Shown: positions 38,387 through 49,039 of the stretch, piece after piece | How the letters are laid out: each line of letters begins with the position of its first letter | Position numbering within the stretch: position 1 is the stretch's first letter | Assembly (NCBI GenBank): GCA_013365365.1 | Contig: JABVXU010000110.1 | Location: 62,001 to 126,000 of the forward strand | DNA from: Cruorifilaria tuberocauda | Lineage: Eukaryota > Nematoda > Chromadorea > Rhabditida > Onchocercidae | Length of the DNA stretch: 64,000 nt | Direction of reading: 5' to 3' | Translations under genes and position numbers: made by a program | Notes under the pieces: generated by a model | Databases searched by the model: none | Told to the model about the DNA's origin: nothing | The model's input: the letters and a program-made list of their open reading frames with translations, nothing else

Positions 38387-41300
38387 ATGGAAAATCGAAA
38401 GACGAGGGATGTTGTAAAACCTGGCAATTCATCCGCTATCATGAGTATAATTGTTTAATTTTATTTTTAGTTGTTTTCAGTGGACGTTTCTAAAATGGAG
38501 GTTTTTCTTAATTATCGATGGAGGTATGAGGAAAACAGAATTTTTTGTTTAGAAGAGTGCTGTCTAATTAATTATTCTCTTATATTCATTCAGTAAGCTA
38601 TACATTTTAACTATAGATTATTAATTAATGTTATCTCAAATAGATTAATTGGATTGTTTAATTTGCTTGCTAATGAATTTCTTAAGATTGTGAAAGGTGA
38701 TTCTTGCTTTAAAATATCAAATAATATTTTCTGTATCATGTATGAAAAAATACTTTCGCCAATGTGTTTTGAATAAATTCTTCATTTTCTTTTCCTTTTT
38801 AAGCCATTGGTTCATTTCTAATAGAAAAAAAAATAGTATTTGCTTACTCGAAGCGACGAAACAATTAGGGATGATTAACCACTTAGTAATTATCATCAAG
38901 CAATGTCATCTAGTTAATTATGTGGTTTTGATTAGTTTGCAAATGAAAATTATGCCATTTTTAAATTCAGTATTTTCGGTTTCTAGTTTAGGTTATTGAT
39001 TGGAATATGTAGTGAAGTCAAACCGTTTTGTTTCATGTAATTTTTTTGGATTGGATTAATTTGATATTTTCTGCTGATTATTTTGTATTAAATGAGATTT
39101 GCACAAATAGTGAGACTGTTTTTTTTGAACCGATAACTGTCGCCCAATAATTTGTGAGAAGGTGCGTTTCTAGAAAAAATTAGAATGTGAGACAGATGTG
39201 TTAGTAGACTCGCTCCGACCAACTTTCAACCAAATTATAAGAATTGTTGGATAAGGCAAACTATGATCTGCCTATAATCCAGTGATTTCATTTTCAAATT
39301 TCTAAAATTGTTGTGAGAATTATTTGATAAAATTATTCTGAAATGACAATTTCTGGAAAGCTTCAAGCAAATTCTGTACTAAAAAATCCCACTTTATTTT
39401 AACTGTAACAACACGGAATTCAAGCTAGCAATAGCTAATTAGCAGATGAAATGAATGATTTTATTAGACATCTGCAAATATCCAAAAAGTGTAACAATTC
39501 ACATCAGTTGAAGTTTTCATTGAATCCTTAAATTTACCCAACTTAATTGTATCGAAAGAAAGAACTCAAACACATAACTGTATGTAGCAAATTTATTGCG
39601 AGAAGAACGAATAGAGAGGATGATAGAAGAGGAGACTTGCTTTTTTTCGTTTTTGGTTTACTATTGGTTTATATCTAAATTATTTACAGTGCTGCTTACC
39701 AAATCTTATAAAACGCTTTTCATAATGATATTTTATGACAATTCCGAAGAGAAAAAAGCCTATTTGATGCTAACCGATATTATTATTTTCGTATTTTCCT
39801 GTTTTGATTTCAATTAATTCATTTTCACTTTTTTTTGCATATCTTATGCAGATTAGGGTATCCACCATTTTATAATGAATTTATACAGCAGTACCATCCA
39901 CATTTGTCTTTGTAGGATATATAGCTAACGACGAGCGGTTGAGCATGGATTTCAGTGCCAGAGACTCACGATTTCACCGAAAACAAAATTTCTGGCATCC
40001 AGATCTATGCTTTGAAGTTCGTGAAACCTAACTTTATTTACCCAAACTTTACTTTTTTGTTTTTAGCTTTCTTATCAAGTATTATGTGTTATTACGAATT
40101 TTGGATTATACCGTGAATTATTGGGTTCTCAAATAGAGCCTAATAACATTGATATATTCCGACTGTCTATCACGTGTTCTCGTTCATATTTTCCAAATGA
40201 TAAGATATTCAATATGATAAGATATTGGCTATCATCATTTAATAAATCTGTGACCGCTTATTTCGAAAATTTCGTAAAACTATAAATGCATTTACGGTTT
40301 CAGACAAAATATTTAGAAAATTAAAATCCCACTGTGGAACACTATAAAATTTATGTTTTAGACTTTTTTTGATGAAAATATATGTTATAAACTTTTTTAG
40401 AAGACATGTCATCATCTTTTTAGAATCTCACAAATGCAAGAAGCGCTGTGCAAGCTAATAGAATCAACAGAATGTTTGATAAAGCGCTGATTGTGTTTGA
40501 TACAAGCAGTCTTTTACGCACTACAACTTTACTACCTATGTGCATCAAAAGTATGTTTCCTTATTTAAAATTTTACTAAAATAATTTATAAAAAAATGAA
40601 GTCGTGCATCAAATTTCTATTTCTATTCTATCAGTTGCATTTATTCAAAATGCATCACATTTGGCTGTCCACTCACGAATTTTCTTTTTTTTGAGATGTT
40701 ATAATAACTTTGAAAATTAACAAATGCTTGTTATTTTGCAATTTCATTGCAGGTCTGTGTCATGTGCTCATTCCGTATACTGTTCTGAGAGAACTAGATG
40801 GATTGAAGAAGAGTGTAAGTTTTCATTTATCAAGTAACCAAATTGAAATGAAATATGAAATTTGATTGAGCAACATTGCCGACGTATTCTATGCAATCTT
40901 TTTTCTGATGAAGAGAAAGCTTTCCACAGCTCTGGATAATTTAATTTCATCCTCTAGTACGTTTCATTATCTAGACTATAAGAATACTATAAGCTACTAA
41001 TCGGCCAGTAATTCACCGAAAACTTCTAAGATTTGTGCAGTATACTTAAGTGTCCAATTTAAACTTTATGAAAAGCGGTATGAGCATGAATGGAGTCGTT
41101 GAATGTTTGATTCAATTTCTCATCAATTTTCCAACTAAACAAAAAAGGTTTTAATACTTTACATTGTAAACAATTTTCCATATTATAACAAAAAGATTTC
41201 TCGCAGAGACTCGAGAAATTGCGAATGAAAGTCGCTCGAACGCAGTCAATTTTGCTTGAGTATTCGAAAAATGGATGTCGTTACTTGCATATCGAAAATA

Positions 41301-44179
41301 TGTTTGAGGTATATTTCAACGAAATATGCTTCATTTATTGGTCGTATAGTTTTAGTTCCTATTTTTCCATTATGATTAAACTCTTGTAATTTTTATCGTT
41401 TCTAATGTGAATGAATGATTGCATTTCGTTTAATGGTTTTGCCATTTTCATGCGCTTTTTTCAGTCTTTGTACGGCATAGAAGAATTCGGGTGCGAAAAC
41501 AATGATGATATCGTCTTGAAATGTGTATTGATTAACGCCGATAAATGTTTGTTACTTGTTTTTTCCTTTTTACCTCTTTAACTATATGTAAATATATGAT
41601 ACAAATTCACTCCTTTTTTAAAATTTTGCTTTGATTAGTTTATATAATTTGAATTCTTTGTCACTATTATTTGCAAAAATTATTCACACAACATCAGTTT
41701 CATTGAATTCCTTATTTTTATCATTAAACCAACACATAAAAGTGATAATGTTTCCATTAATTATCACCTAATAACCATTACTACACTTTTACTGATTATT
41801 TTCACACACTATGGATAGCATGTTCTGCTCATCATTTCTTTTTTTTCAGAAGAAATTATTGATTAACGTAAAACAGAATTTTTTTAGACAAAAATGAAGG
41901 AATGTTGGTGTTATTCGCTACATATGACAAAAATCTTGCGATAAAAGCAGAGGCACATAATATTACGACAGTCAATAGAAAAGTATAAATTTTGTTTTGT
42001 ACTAAATCCTTTTTTTGTAACAATTTTTTTTTCAAAATATTTTGCATATCTGCGTACACCATATCTGTTACGTTTTGATTCAATATTGCGTTACGTTGTA
42101 CATTAACTATCCTAGGAACACTTGAGTTGCTGATTTTCTCATTCTGATCCGAAGTACTGTGCTAAGCTTAGGAAACCCAAAATCTAACTTTGAGCTTGAT
42201 TCAGGATAGCTTCTGATTCGAAATGTCCAATTCTTTCGTTATTCCTAAAATTTTTGAAAAGAGTATATCATAATCCTCAAAGGCCTCAAAAGGAAGCTTA
42301 CATCGGTGATGAAATAATGTTTAATTCTAAATTCATAAGTGAATTAATGTCCAGTAAGGCAAGTGGTTAAAGAGTAGTTAGCTTGAAGAAAAAAGAATAG
42401 GCATAAAAACGACTGTTCATTGTTTGTTTAAAAAGTTTGTTTGAATATTTAGCGGTTATGTGAACACAGTTGCGAATGGAATTTAGTGGTGAATTCCTAT
42501 CCATCAATTAATTCAACTATTGATAACTAAAATTTTAAGAAAAATTTCTGCAATTTTTCTTATCAAAGTGCATTTAGGGATTTCATGTCGCATCCTATCA
42601 GCTGTTCACTTTACCTGTTTTGTCAGCGTAAACTTTATTAATAAGCACTTTCTTAACATTGAAGGTGCTTATTGTCTTAAAGATTAGAAATGAAATCAAG
42701 TTTCAATTAATTGGTAAAATTAAATTTTCCAAATAGCTGATTTTGTTTATATTTCTAGGAACTGCATTGTTTTTTGCAAAATAAATCAGTATATGGAAAT
42801 TGTGCGCAGCAGTTGCCAAGTCTATTTCTGCACTCTTCATACGCCGAACATTTTAATCGCCAAAATTTAAGTGTTCCCAACGAGTTTATGAATTATCCAT
42901 CTGTTGAATTTGCATCAGTTGCATCAATGTATTTATTTGGTGGACGATTCTTCATGCAAAATAATGTATTTCCGGTTCAAAACATACTTTACATTCCTTG
43001 CTGGAATGTACCGTCAATTGAGCTGCTAGAAATGCATTTTCCGTTCGAGTATGCACTGCTCAATAGAATGGTAAGCATTTTGCAAATTTAAATATCAATT
43101 TAATTAATTGATGAGAATCGATCGTATTAGTCTTACTTGGAATTTATTGGGTACGGTCAAATTGTGCATTTGTATTAAAATAGCAAAGCGATTTTTTAAT
43201 GAATTACAGATCCTAGAATGGGGTAGAGATGAAACGAAGAAAAGGTATACAGAAAGTTGGAAATGAGAAGTAAGAATAGCTGGAGAAAACTGAATAAATA
43301 AGCTCTAGTAATCAGTCTGTAGCAATAGAGTGAATGAGATGAGATCGTTGCTGATCGATTGTGAGGAGGAGAAAGATGAATGAAGAAGGAGGGAGAAGAA
43401 CTGAGAGAGGTCCAGTTATCAGCAGTACATATTTCATTACTCCATCAAACTCTAATGCTTCTACTGTGGAACATATGAGGTTACGGGAAGGAGAGATTAA
43501 GAAGTGAAAGACTTGAATCTAACCAATAGCAGCTGGCATGTTTCCATCTCAACACTGCTAATAGTTAACTTCAGGCACGTGTATGATAAAGATCTACAGT
43601 AGGTATTGTATCTATAACTATAGCATTTAATCTGCTTAGTTAGATGATAATTTACATCAATCTCCTGCTATCAGCTTGTTTGTGCCATTGCTTACTAATT
43701 GCAAAATGTTTCTTACTCATAGATTTTTATATTCTACTTATTACTCATAAATTTTAAGCTGATAATTTATATGATGTATGTATCAACGTAAATTTTTCAG
43801 ATTAGATATTAAATTAGAGGTAAGCGTGGAGGTTTCAGTTGATTGTTTCTTGATTTCACCTGATTTCATGGAAACTGAAATGTTTTAAATTAAAAATAAG
43901 CTGCAATATAATTTACCTCATGTGCAAAATAGTAAATTTTCCTTTATGATAAAAATAATTGAGTTGAAAACCAGAGTAAACAAGTTCGAATTAAACTTAT
44001 GATTTCTTTTTTTGTTTTCTTGGCATTTGCTAGTAAAGTTTCAAATTATTTGCATAATTGTTTCAAAATATTGACATGTTAGCAAACATTTTTTCAGGGA
44101 TATTTACGCGGAAATGACTCGTTTGAGAAATAAAATGAAAGAGTGGAGCGATGGATATGTATTCTATTTTATAAAATAG
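38387..44179 (+). CDS. SWT1-like PIN-domain RNA endonuclease-type protein
   Basis: Matches the PIN domain of human SWT1 from memory. SWT1 is an endoribonuclease involved in quality control of nuclear mRNPs in yeast. Exons: 38387-38444, 39916-40016, 40424-40550, 40753-40814, 41207-41308, 41465-41546, 41888-41982, 42759-43070, 43210-43244, 44098-44179; 351 aa, all in phase. PIN features in order: ALIVFDTSSLL (Asp79), VLIPYTVLRELDGLKKS (Glu109), ENNDDIVLKC (Asp164/165; human has ENNDDRVLKC), and LFATYDKNLAIKA (Asp191). These four acidic positions are the metal-binding set of active PIN nucleases, so activity is plausible. The end is uncertain: reading through the exon 9 donor gives a short tail stopping at 43266; splicing to 44098 gives a charged helical tail (EMTRLRNKMKEW). 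Human SWT1 is far longer, so this may be a minimal form, or upstream exons are missed. Confidence 0.75.
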
Positions 44180-45986
44180 AAGTGATATTCCGCTTTTAGC
44201 TTATGCTTTTTTCGAGATGTTTTGCTCTTCCTCTTGATTTAACCCTAATGAAATCATGTTGCACTTTATCTTCTCAAAAAAGTACCATATTTAAGCAGCG
44301 TATTACTTTTGCTGTTAGTGAAATCTTTCAATCAATTCATTCTAATTCTCTAAAAATCTTTTCTTTTATTAAAAGGAAAATCACGATATTTGATTCCTTT
44401 TTTAAGTCAATTAAATGTACTTGCTTCCTCATTTTTTCCCAAACAACTGGTATTTCATATTTCATTCATTGATTAAAATATCTTTCGATAAATCAGCATT
44501 TTCTTTTTTTTTTTGATATCAAATTCTCTCATATGTTACAATTTACATGGTGCTAAGCATCATTCTTTTCAAATGACCACTTAATGAGGCTGATGTGCTT
44601 CGGGTAGATTATCGATTATCCCTGAATAAATCTACATAATTCATTAATGGTTAAATTTTTTTAAATCTTTTTTAACAAGTCTTTAATGGAATAAAACTTC
44701 TGGAGAGTCTTGTCGAAATGATAATTTACCATTTTTGAATGATTAATCGCTTAAAATAATCATTCATTGCTATGTAACTTTGATGCGATAGCTTCTTGAA
44801 GTTAACTCAGCACTGTCCTTAAATATTATGAAGCTACATTGAATATCCTACAGAAATTGTTAGCATACACAATTATCAAATTTAATAACAGATAACATAG
44901 TTAATGAACAACCAAGAATATGTATCAATTTAAAGAGTTTTTAAATTTGTCAATTATAATTTAGACATGCCTAAATGTTAAATGTGAACTTGGCTAAAGT
45001 TAGCAAAAGTTAGATAATGTACTAGACAATGCGGAAAATGCAGTATAATGATGTTAACAAAGCCAAACTTTTATGCAAGTAGAATATACCAATTATTACA
45101 AGTTAAAATTTTTAAGATACCAAAACTTAACTAACCATTAAATATCTTACAAAAAAATGGTTAATTCTCGTCAAAAAACAGAATTTGACATCCGATTTCT
45201 CAAACTTTAATTTCAAAACATATAAACGAGTCTCTAGAGTGAAAGTGATATTAATGGAATGCTGGCTTTCGTCCAATTTTCGGTGGTTTCTTTCAGAAAT
45301 AAATTATGAAGGCTAAATATCTTTTAGAAAAAGTACTGAAAATTGCAAGTTTCGAAAATCGTATATTTAGATTTTAGTTGAAATGAAGTGAAATGAAACA
45401 AAAAGAATGAGAATATTAAAAAAAATTTTTATTTTATGGTTATATGGCATACATTATGAAATGATCATAAATAAATTCATGAAAGGTGCTGAGGGAGGAT
45501 ATTGGTGGCTATTGTTATGAGCCAAATAATCCAAATTAAGCCGTGAGTTGTGACCTGATTATAGCGCAAAACATGTGTCCATTGAATTTGTAATACATTC
45601 CCATCCATCAAGAATAAAAGATCTCTTCCCATAGTTATCAAATCACTTATAATCAAAATCAGATAGGTTGCTGAATCTGCAATTGTTGGATCTTTTTTCC
45701 TCTTGTTTTAGTTACTTTCAAAATACACTTATTTCCTCCCTTTTTATATATAATTCAAAAAAAAAACTGATTAACAACAGCAAATATACTAGTTAACATT
45801 ATACAACAGGATTTTAGCATACGATGCTTAAATCGTATCGCTTGTGCAAATTTTCGCATGATATAGCTAATGCATACCAATACAATTCTTACATAAATTC
45901 ATACTGATTTTCATAAATTGAAAGAATATGCGACTAAAACTTAGATTACGCAAATTCGAAACAAAAGCTGCCCAATCGTCTTAGTT
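44180..45986. other. intergenic
   Basis: AT-rich, nothing supported. An 89-codon plus-strand frame at 44203-44472 is Ser/Phe/Leu-rich without splice or family support. The right part is the 3' flank of the minus-strand zinc-finger gene. Confidence 0.55.
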
Positions 45987-47597
45987 TCATCCGAGTTGAT
46001 AGATTCTGGGATCTATGGGTGGAAAGCATTCTCTGACTTTTTTAAAGAAAGATTGCAAAATTTCATCCGGTACAGTTGGGATGAATAGACTGGTGTCCAC
46101 GCTACCATGTACATCCTTGGCATGACAAACTACATCCGGAATACGGAAGGCCGAAAAGTCACAGTATGTACATTGGAAGGGAAATCGGTCGCCTACTTGA
46201 ACTAACCATGAAAGATGCATCCATGCATGAAGTTCCATGAATCTTTGCAACACCTAAAAATGAAATGGTTAAACAAAATTAGGGGAAGATAAGAGAGAGG
46301 ACAAAAGAGAAATCCAATGAAATTCATTAATTTTAAAGTACCCTTGAGTGACAAATTGAGCAAGTGAGTTGAGGCTCGTTGGCATAAATATCCTGATCGC
46401 TATAACCATAGATGTGATGTTGGTGTGAAATATTGAACATACCGAAAGTGGTTTCAATCTGAGTGTGCACAACGGTCTCCTCTAAAAAACGTTAATTGCA
46501 TGTTATATAACAAAGATCTCGAGAACGAAGACATGTATGCTACAATTTTAATAGCTTCTAATTTGGAAAAAAAAACGTTTAGAAGCCTGAGACGAAAGTT
46601 TGCACAGAAGGAAATTTGACTTCATCAATACCAATACTTGAAATGATAGAACAGTAAACCAGTAAACCATTTCATGCAATTCGACCAATCATCCACTTTA
46701 AACATCTCGCTTATTGCATGTATGTGTGCGGTATACGGTGGTGGTATATGGTATGAAAGAGTTAGAATGAGTGACATATTATTCTACCCGTAGTGCCATA
46801 TGCTATATTCATGGATACTGTAGATATGAAGTATGCTTCATGCTGAATTGATGCTACATTAACCTCTATTTTCGCTCAGCTTTTGTCGCTTGCACTTCAA
46901 ATGGTTTTCGGATATGCTTGAATTTGCCGATGGCGAATTGCTCCTTAAAGCTCGCTTCTTCGGATTGATATTAGGATTCGGGACAATAAAATTCGGGTTA
47001 ATAGGATTCGGGATAATAGGGTTCGGGATAGCAGGATTCGGGATAACAGGGTTCGGAATAATAGCGTTCGGGACAATAAGATTCAGGTTAATAGGATTCG
47101 GGATAGTAGGATTCGGTATAATAGGGTTCAGGATAGTAGGATTCGGGATAATAGGATTCGCATGACCGAGTTCAACTGGTGGTGGCGTTGTGTCATAATT
47201 GGCCAATCCTGCAGAGTCCATGCGTTTCTTGGCTTTTGGTTCCGAACATTCACCCATCTGAAATAACTTATCATATGAATCATTTCTCTTATTATTCCTT
47301 TTCTCATTAATCATACTATTCATCGGTGACAGTATCTTACTGTATCTTACAATAACGACGCAGCCAATTATATTTCATTCACACAATTTCATGTTTTTCT
47401 GTATAAACTTTCCTACTATATTCTTTAGAGATACAAAAACGATATTTCGCCGTCACTAATTATCTCCGTTTAAGTCAACAGAGAATCACCAAAAATTACA
47501 AATCCTCTCATTCACAGTATACAGTGAGTACGTAAAATGACGTGACGGGACGTGAACATACCTGGGGGTATGATCCATTTTTGCGTTTTTTTCCCAT
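45987..47597 (-). CDS. double C2H2 zinc-finger protein with PIIPN repeats, unknown function
   Basis: Four exons in phase: 47562-47597, 46864-47257, 46342-46481, 45987-46253; 278 aa. Exon 1 encodes only MGKKRKNGSYPQ and lies behind a candidate SL acceptor (TTATTCAG, about 47622). Exon 2 has basic clusters (KAKKR; KKRALRS; KCKRQK) that could be nuclear localisation signals, around 13 tandem pentapeptides of the form PIIPN (residues ~46-111). The last two exons hold two zinc fingers: C184-x2-C187-x11-H199-x3-H203, split by an intron, and C218-x2-C221-x12-H234-x4-H239 (CTYCDFSAFRIPDVVCH). The pair, with an aromatic HLSWLVQVGDRFPFQC link, is not a family I can name. It is probably a nuclear or nucleic-acid-binding protein (inference). 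Alternatively exon 2 alone could start at its own ATG, which directly follows an acceptor. Confidence 0.72.
46960..47163 (-). repeat. coding 15-bp minisatellite (PIIPN pentapeptide)
   Basis: Tandem 15-base units inside exon 2 of the zinc-finger gene, on the plus strand seen as repeated GGATTCGGGATAATA with point variants. About 13 copies, each coding a P-x-I-x-N pentad. Length changes in multiples of 15 bases would keep the frame. Confidence 0.9.
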
Positions 47598-49039
47598 TTT
47601 TTCGACTTCAATTTCAATCCTCTGAATAACTTCCAATTATTGAATTACTTTGTAATCTACCTGGAATATAAAGTAATTCAAAATAAAAATATTCTTGAGA
47701 AAAAAGGGCCGCATATATACTTAGTCGAAACCTGAATAACTACAAAATTTGATAGATTTTATCATTTTTCTAATTAAATAAAAAAAAAGTAAGATTAGGG
47801 AAATAAGTGTTAGCTATAGTAGACGTATACACTTCAACACACCGACATATACTTCTCTATCTGTTTCAACTTAATTATGATACAGCGAAATAAATGTCAC
47901 CCATACACAAACGGGTATACTTCAATAGACTGAAGTATATTATTTCACGGAAAAGTAATAGGAAAGTAAATGTCAGCCGTATACTGTATGCGTATGCTTC
48001 AGCAGATCGTCGTAAACCACCCTCCTTGTTCCGGTTTAACTTTTAAATACTTCCAAAATACAAAGCAAAATCCTTAACCAACCGCTTTATAGCCGATCAA
48101 ATATAGGAATTGAGCTTCTTTGGGTGGATTATCTTTAATATCATCATCATCATACGTAAGCTTTTATTCAAATTAGCTTCCAAAAATATTACACGTATGG
48201 AATACAATATTGATTTATTGATTTTTTTTTCGGGCTACAGTTTGTCGGCAAAAAGCTGACTGTTTCTTTCTTTTTAGAAGAGCAGAGTGGGTGTGCGATT
48301 CAGTGATGCGTTTGGGCGTGCCCATAGTAGGTTGGTGCGTTAGTACTCTTGTAGTAGAATGATGTGTTGAGTTGCGCGCGTTTACTCACGTAGTAAGTTC
48401 CTGTTGAGCTTCGTGTGTTTTACTGGAGTAGTAGGATTGCGCACATTTACTTTGTTAATACGCTGAGATGCATGTGTTTGTTCAAATTAGCTTCCAAAAA
48501 TATTACACGTATGGAATACAATATTGATTTATTGATTTTCTCCCAGGCTACAGTTTTTTGACAAAAAACTGATTGTTTCTTACTTTTTAAAATGATAGAA
48601 TGATTGGTGCATTGGTACTCTTGTAATAGGATGATTTGCTGATTGCGTGCGTTTACTCGTGTAACAAGTATGCGTTGAGATGCGTGATGGACATTAATCC
48701 ATCTACTCGCGTAATGGATTAATGTGCTGAGACGTATGCACGTACGCGTGGTTTTGTTTTGTGATCAAAATTTTAGAAATATGATTATTTTTTAAGTCTT
48801 GATTATTTTTTAAGAAACTCATCTTATTCATCTTGCTTTTTTTGGTATTTGTCTTTTTTGATCAATTCGTGGTGTCAGTGATTGTCAAATTGTATATTGG
48901 CATATGTATATTTTGTTCTGTATATGACATCTTTAATGTAATGGATTATAGGTAATTCGTGTGCGATTTTCTGTGTTCTGAAGCTAAAAAACTTCGTTTT
49001 GGACAATAAAAGCATATTCGTATATTGTGTGTAAACTTT
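47598..49039. other. intergenic with diverged repeats
   Basis: Divergent promoter region between the zinc-finger and chromo shadow genes. It contains a roughly 100-bp diverged repeat at 47.8-48.0 kb (blocks like GTATACTTCAAYAGAC) and a larger direct duplication with minisatellite at 48.17-48.75 kb. A minus-strand frame at 48875-49231 is antisense to exon 1 of the next gene and unsupported. Confidence 0.55.
48167..48690. repeat. direct duplication with GT-rich minisatellite
   Basis: A block beginning TTCAAATTAGCTTCCAAAAA at 48167 recurs at 48481, almost identical for about 60 bases and then diverged through CAGTTTKT--G-CAAAAA-CTGA. Both copies are followed by GGTGCRTTRGTACTCTTGTA and GCGYGCGTTTACTC motifs. 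Copy 2 has lost about 40 bases between the two parts. The GT-rich tails themselves are loose ~37-bp repeats. Confidence 0.8.

Noticed and set aside
44203..44472. Plus-strand 89-codon frame
   Set aside because: Directly follows the SWT1-like stop, low-complexity Ser/Phe composition; more likely 3' flank.
46890..47165. Plus-strand 91-codon Gly/Phe/Ile-rich frame
   Set aside because: Antisense shadow of the PIIPN repeat exon on the minus strand.
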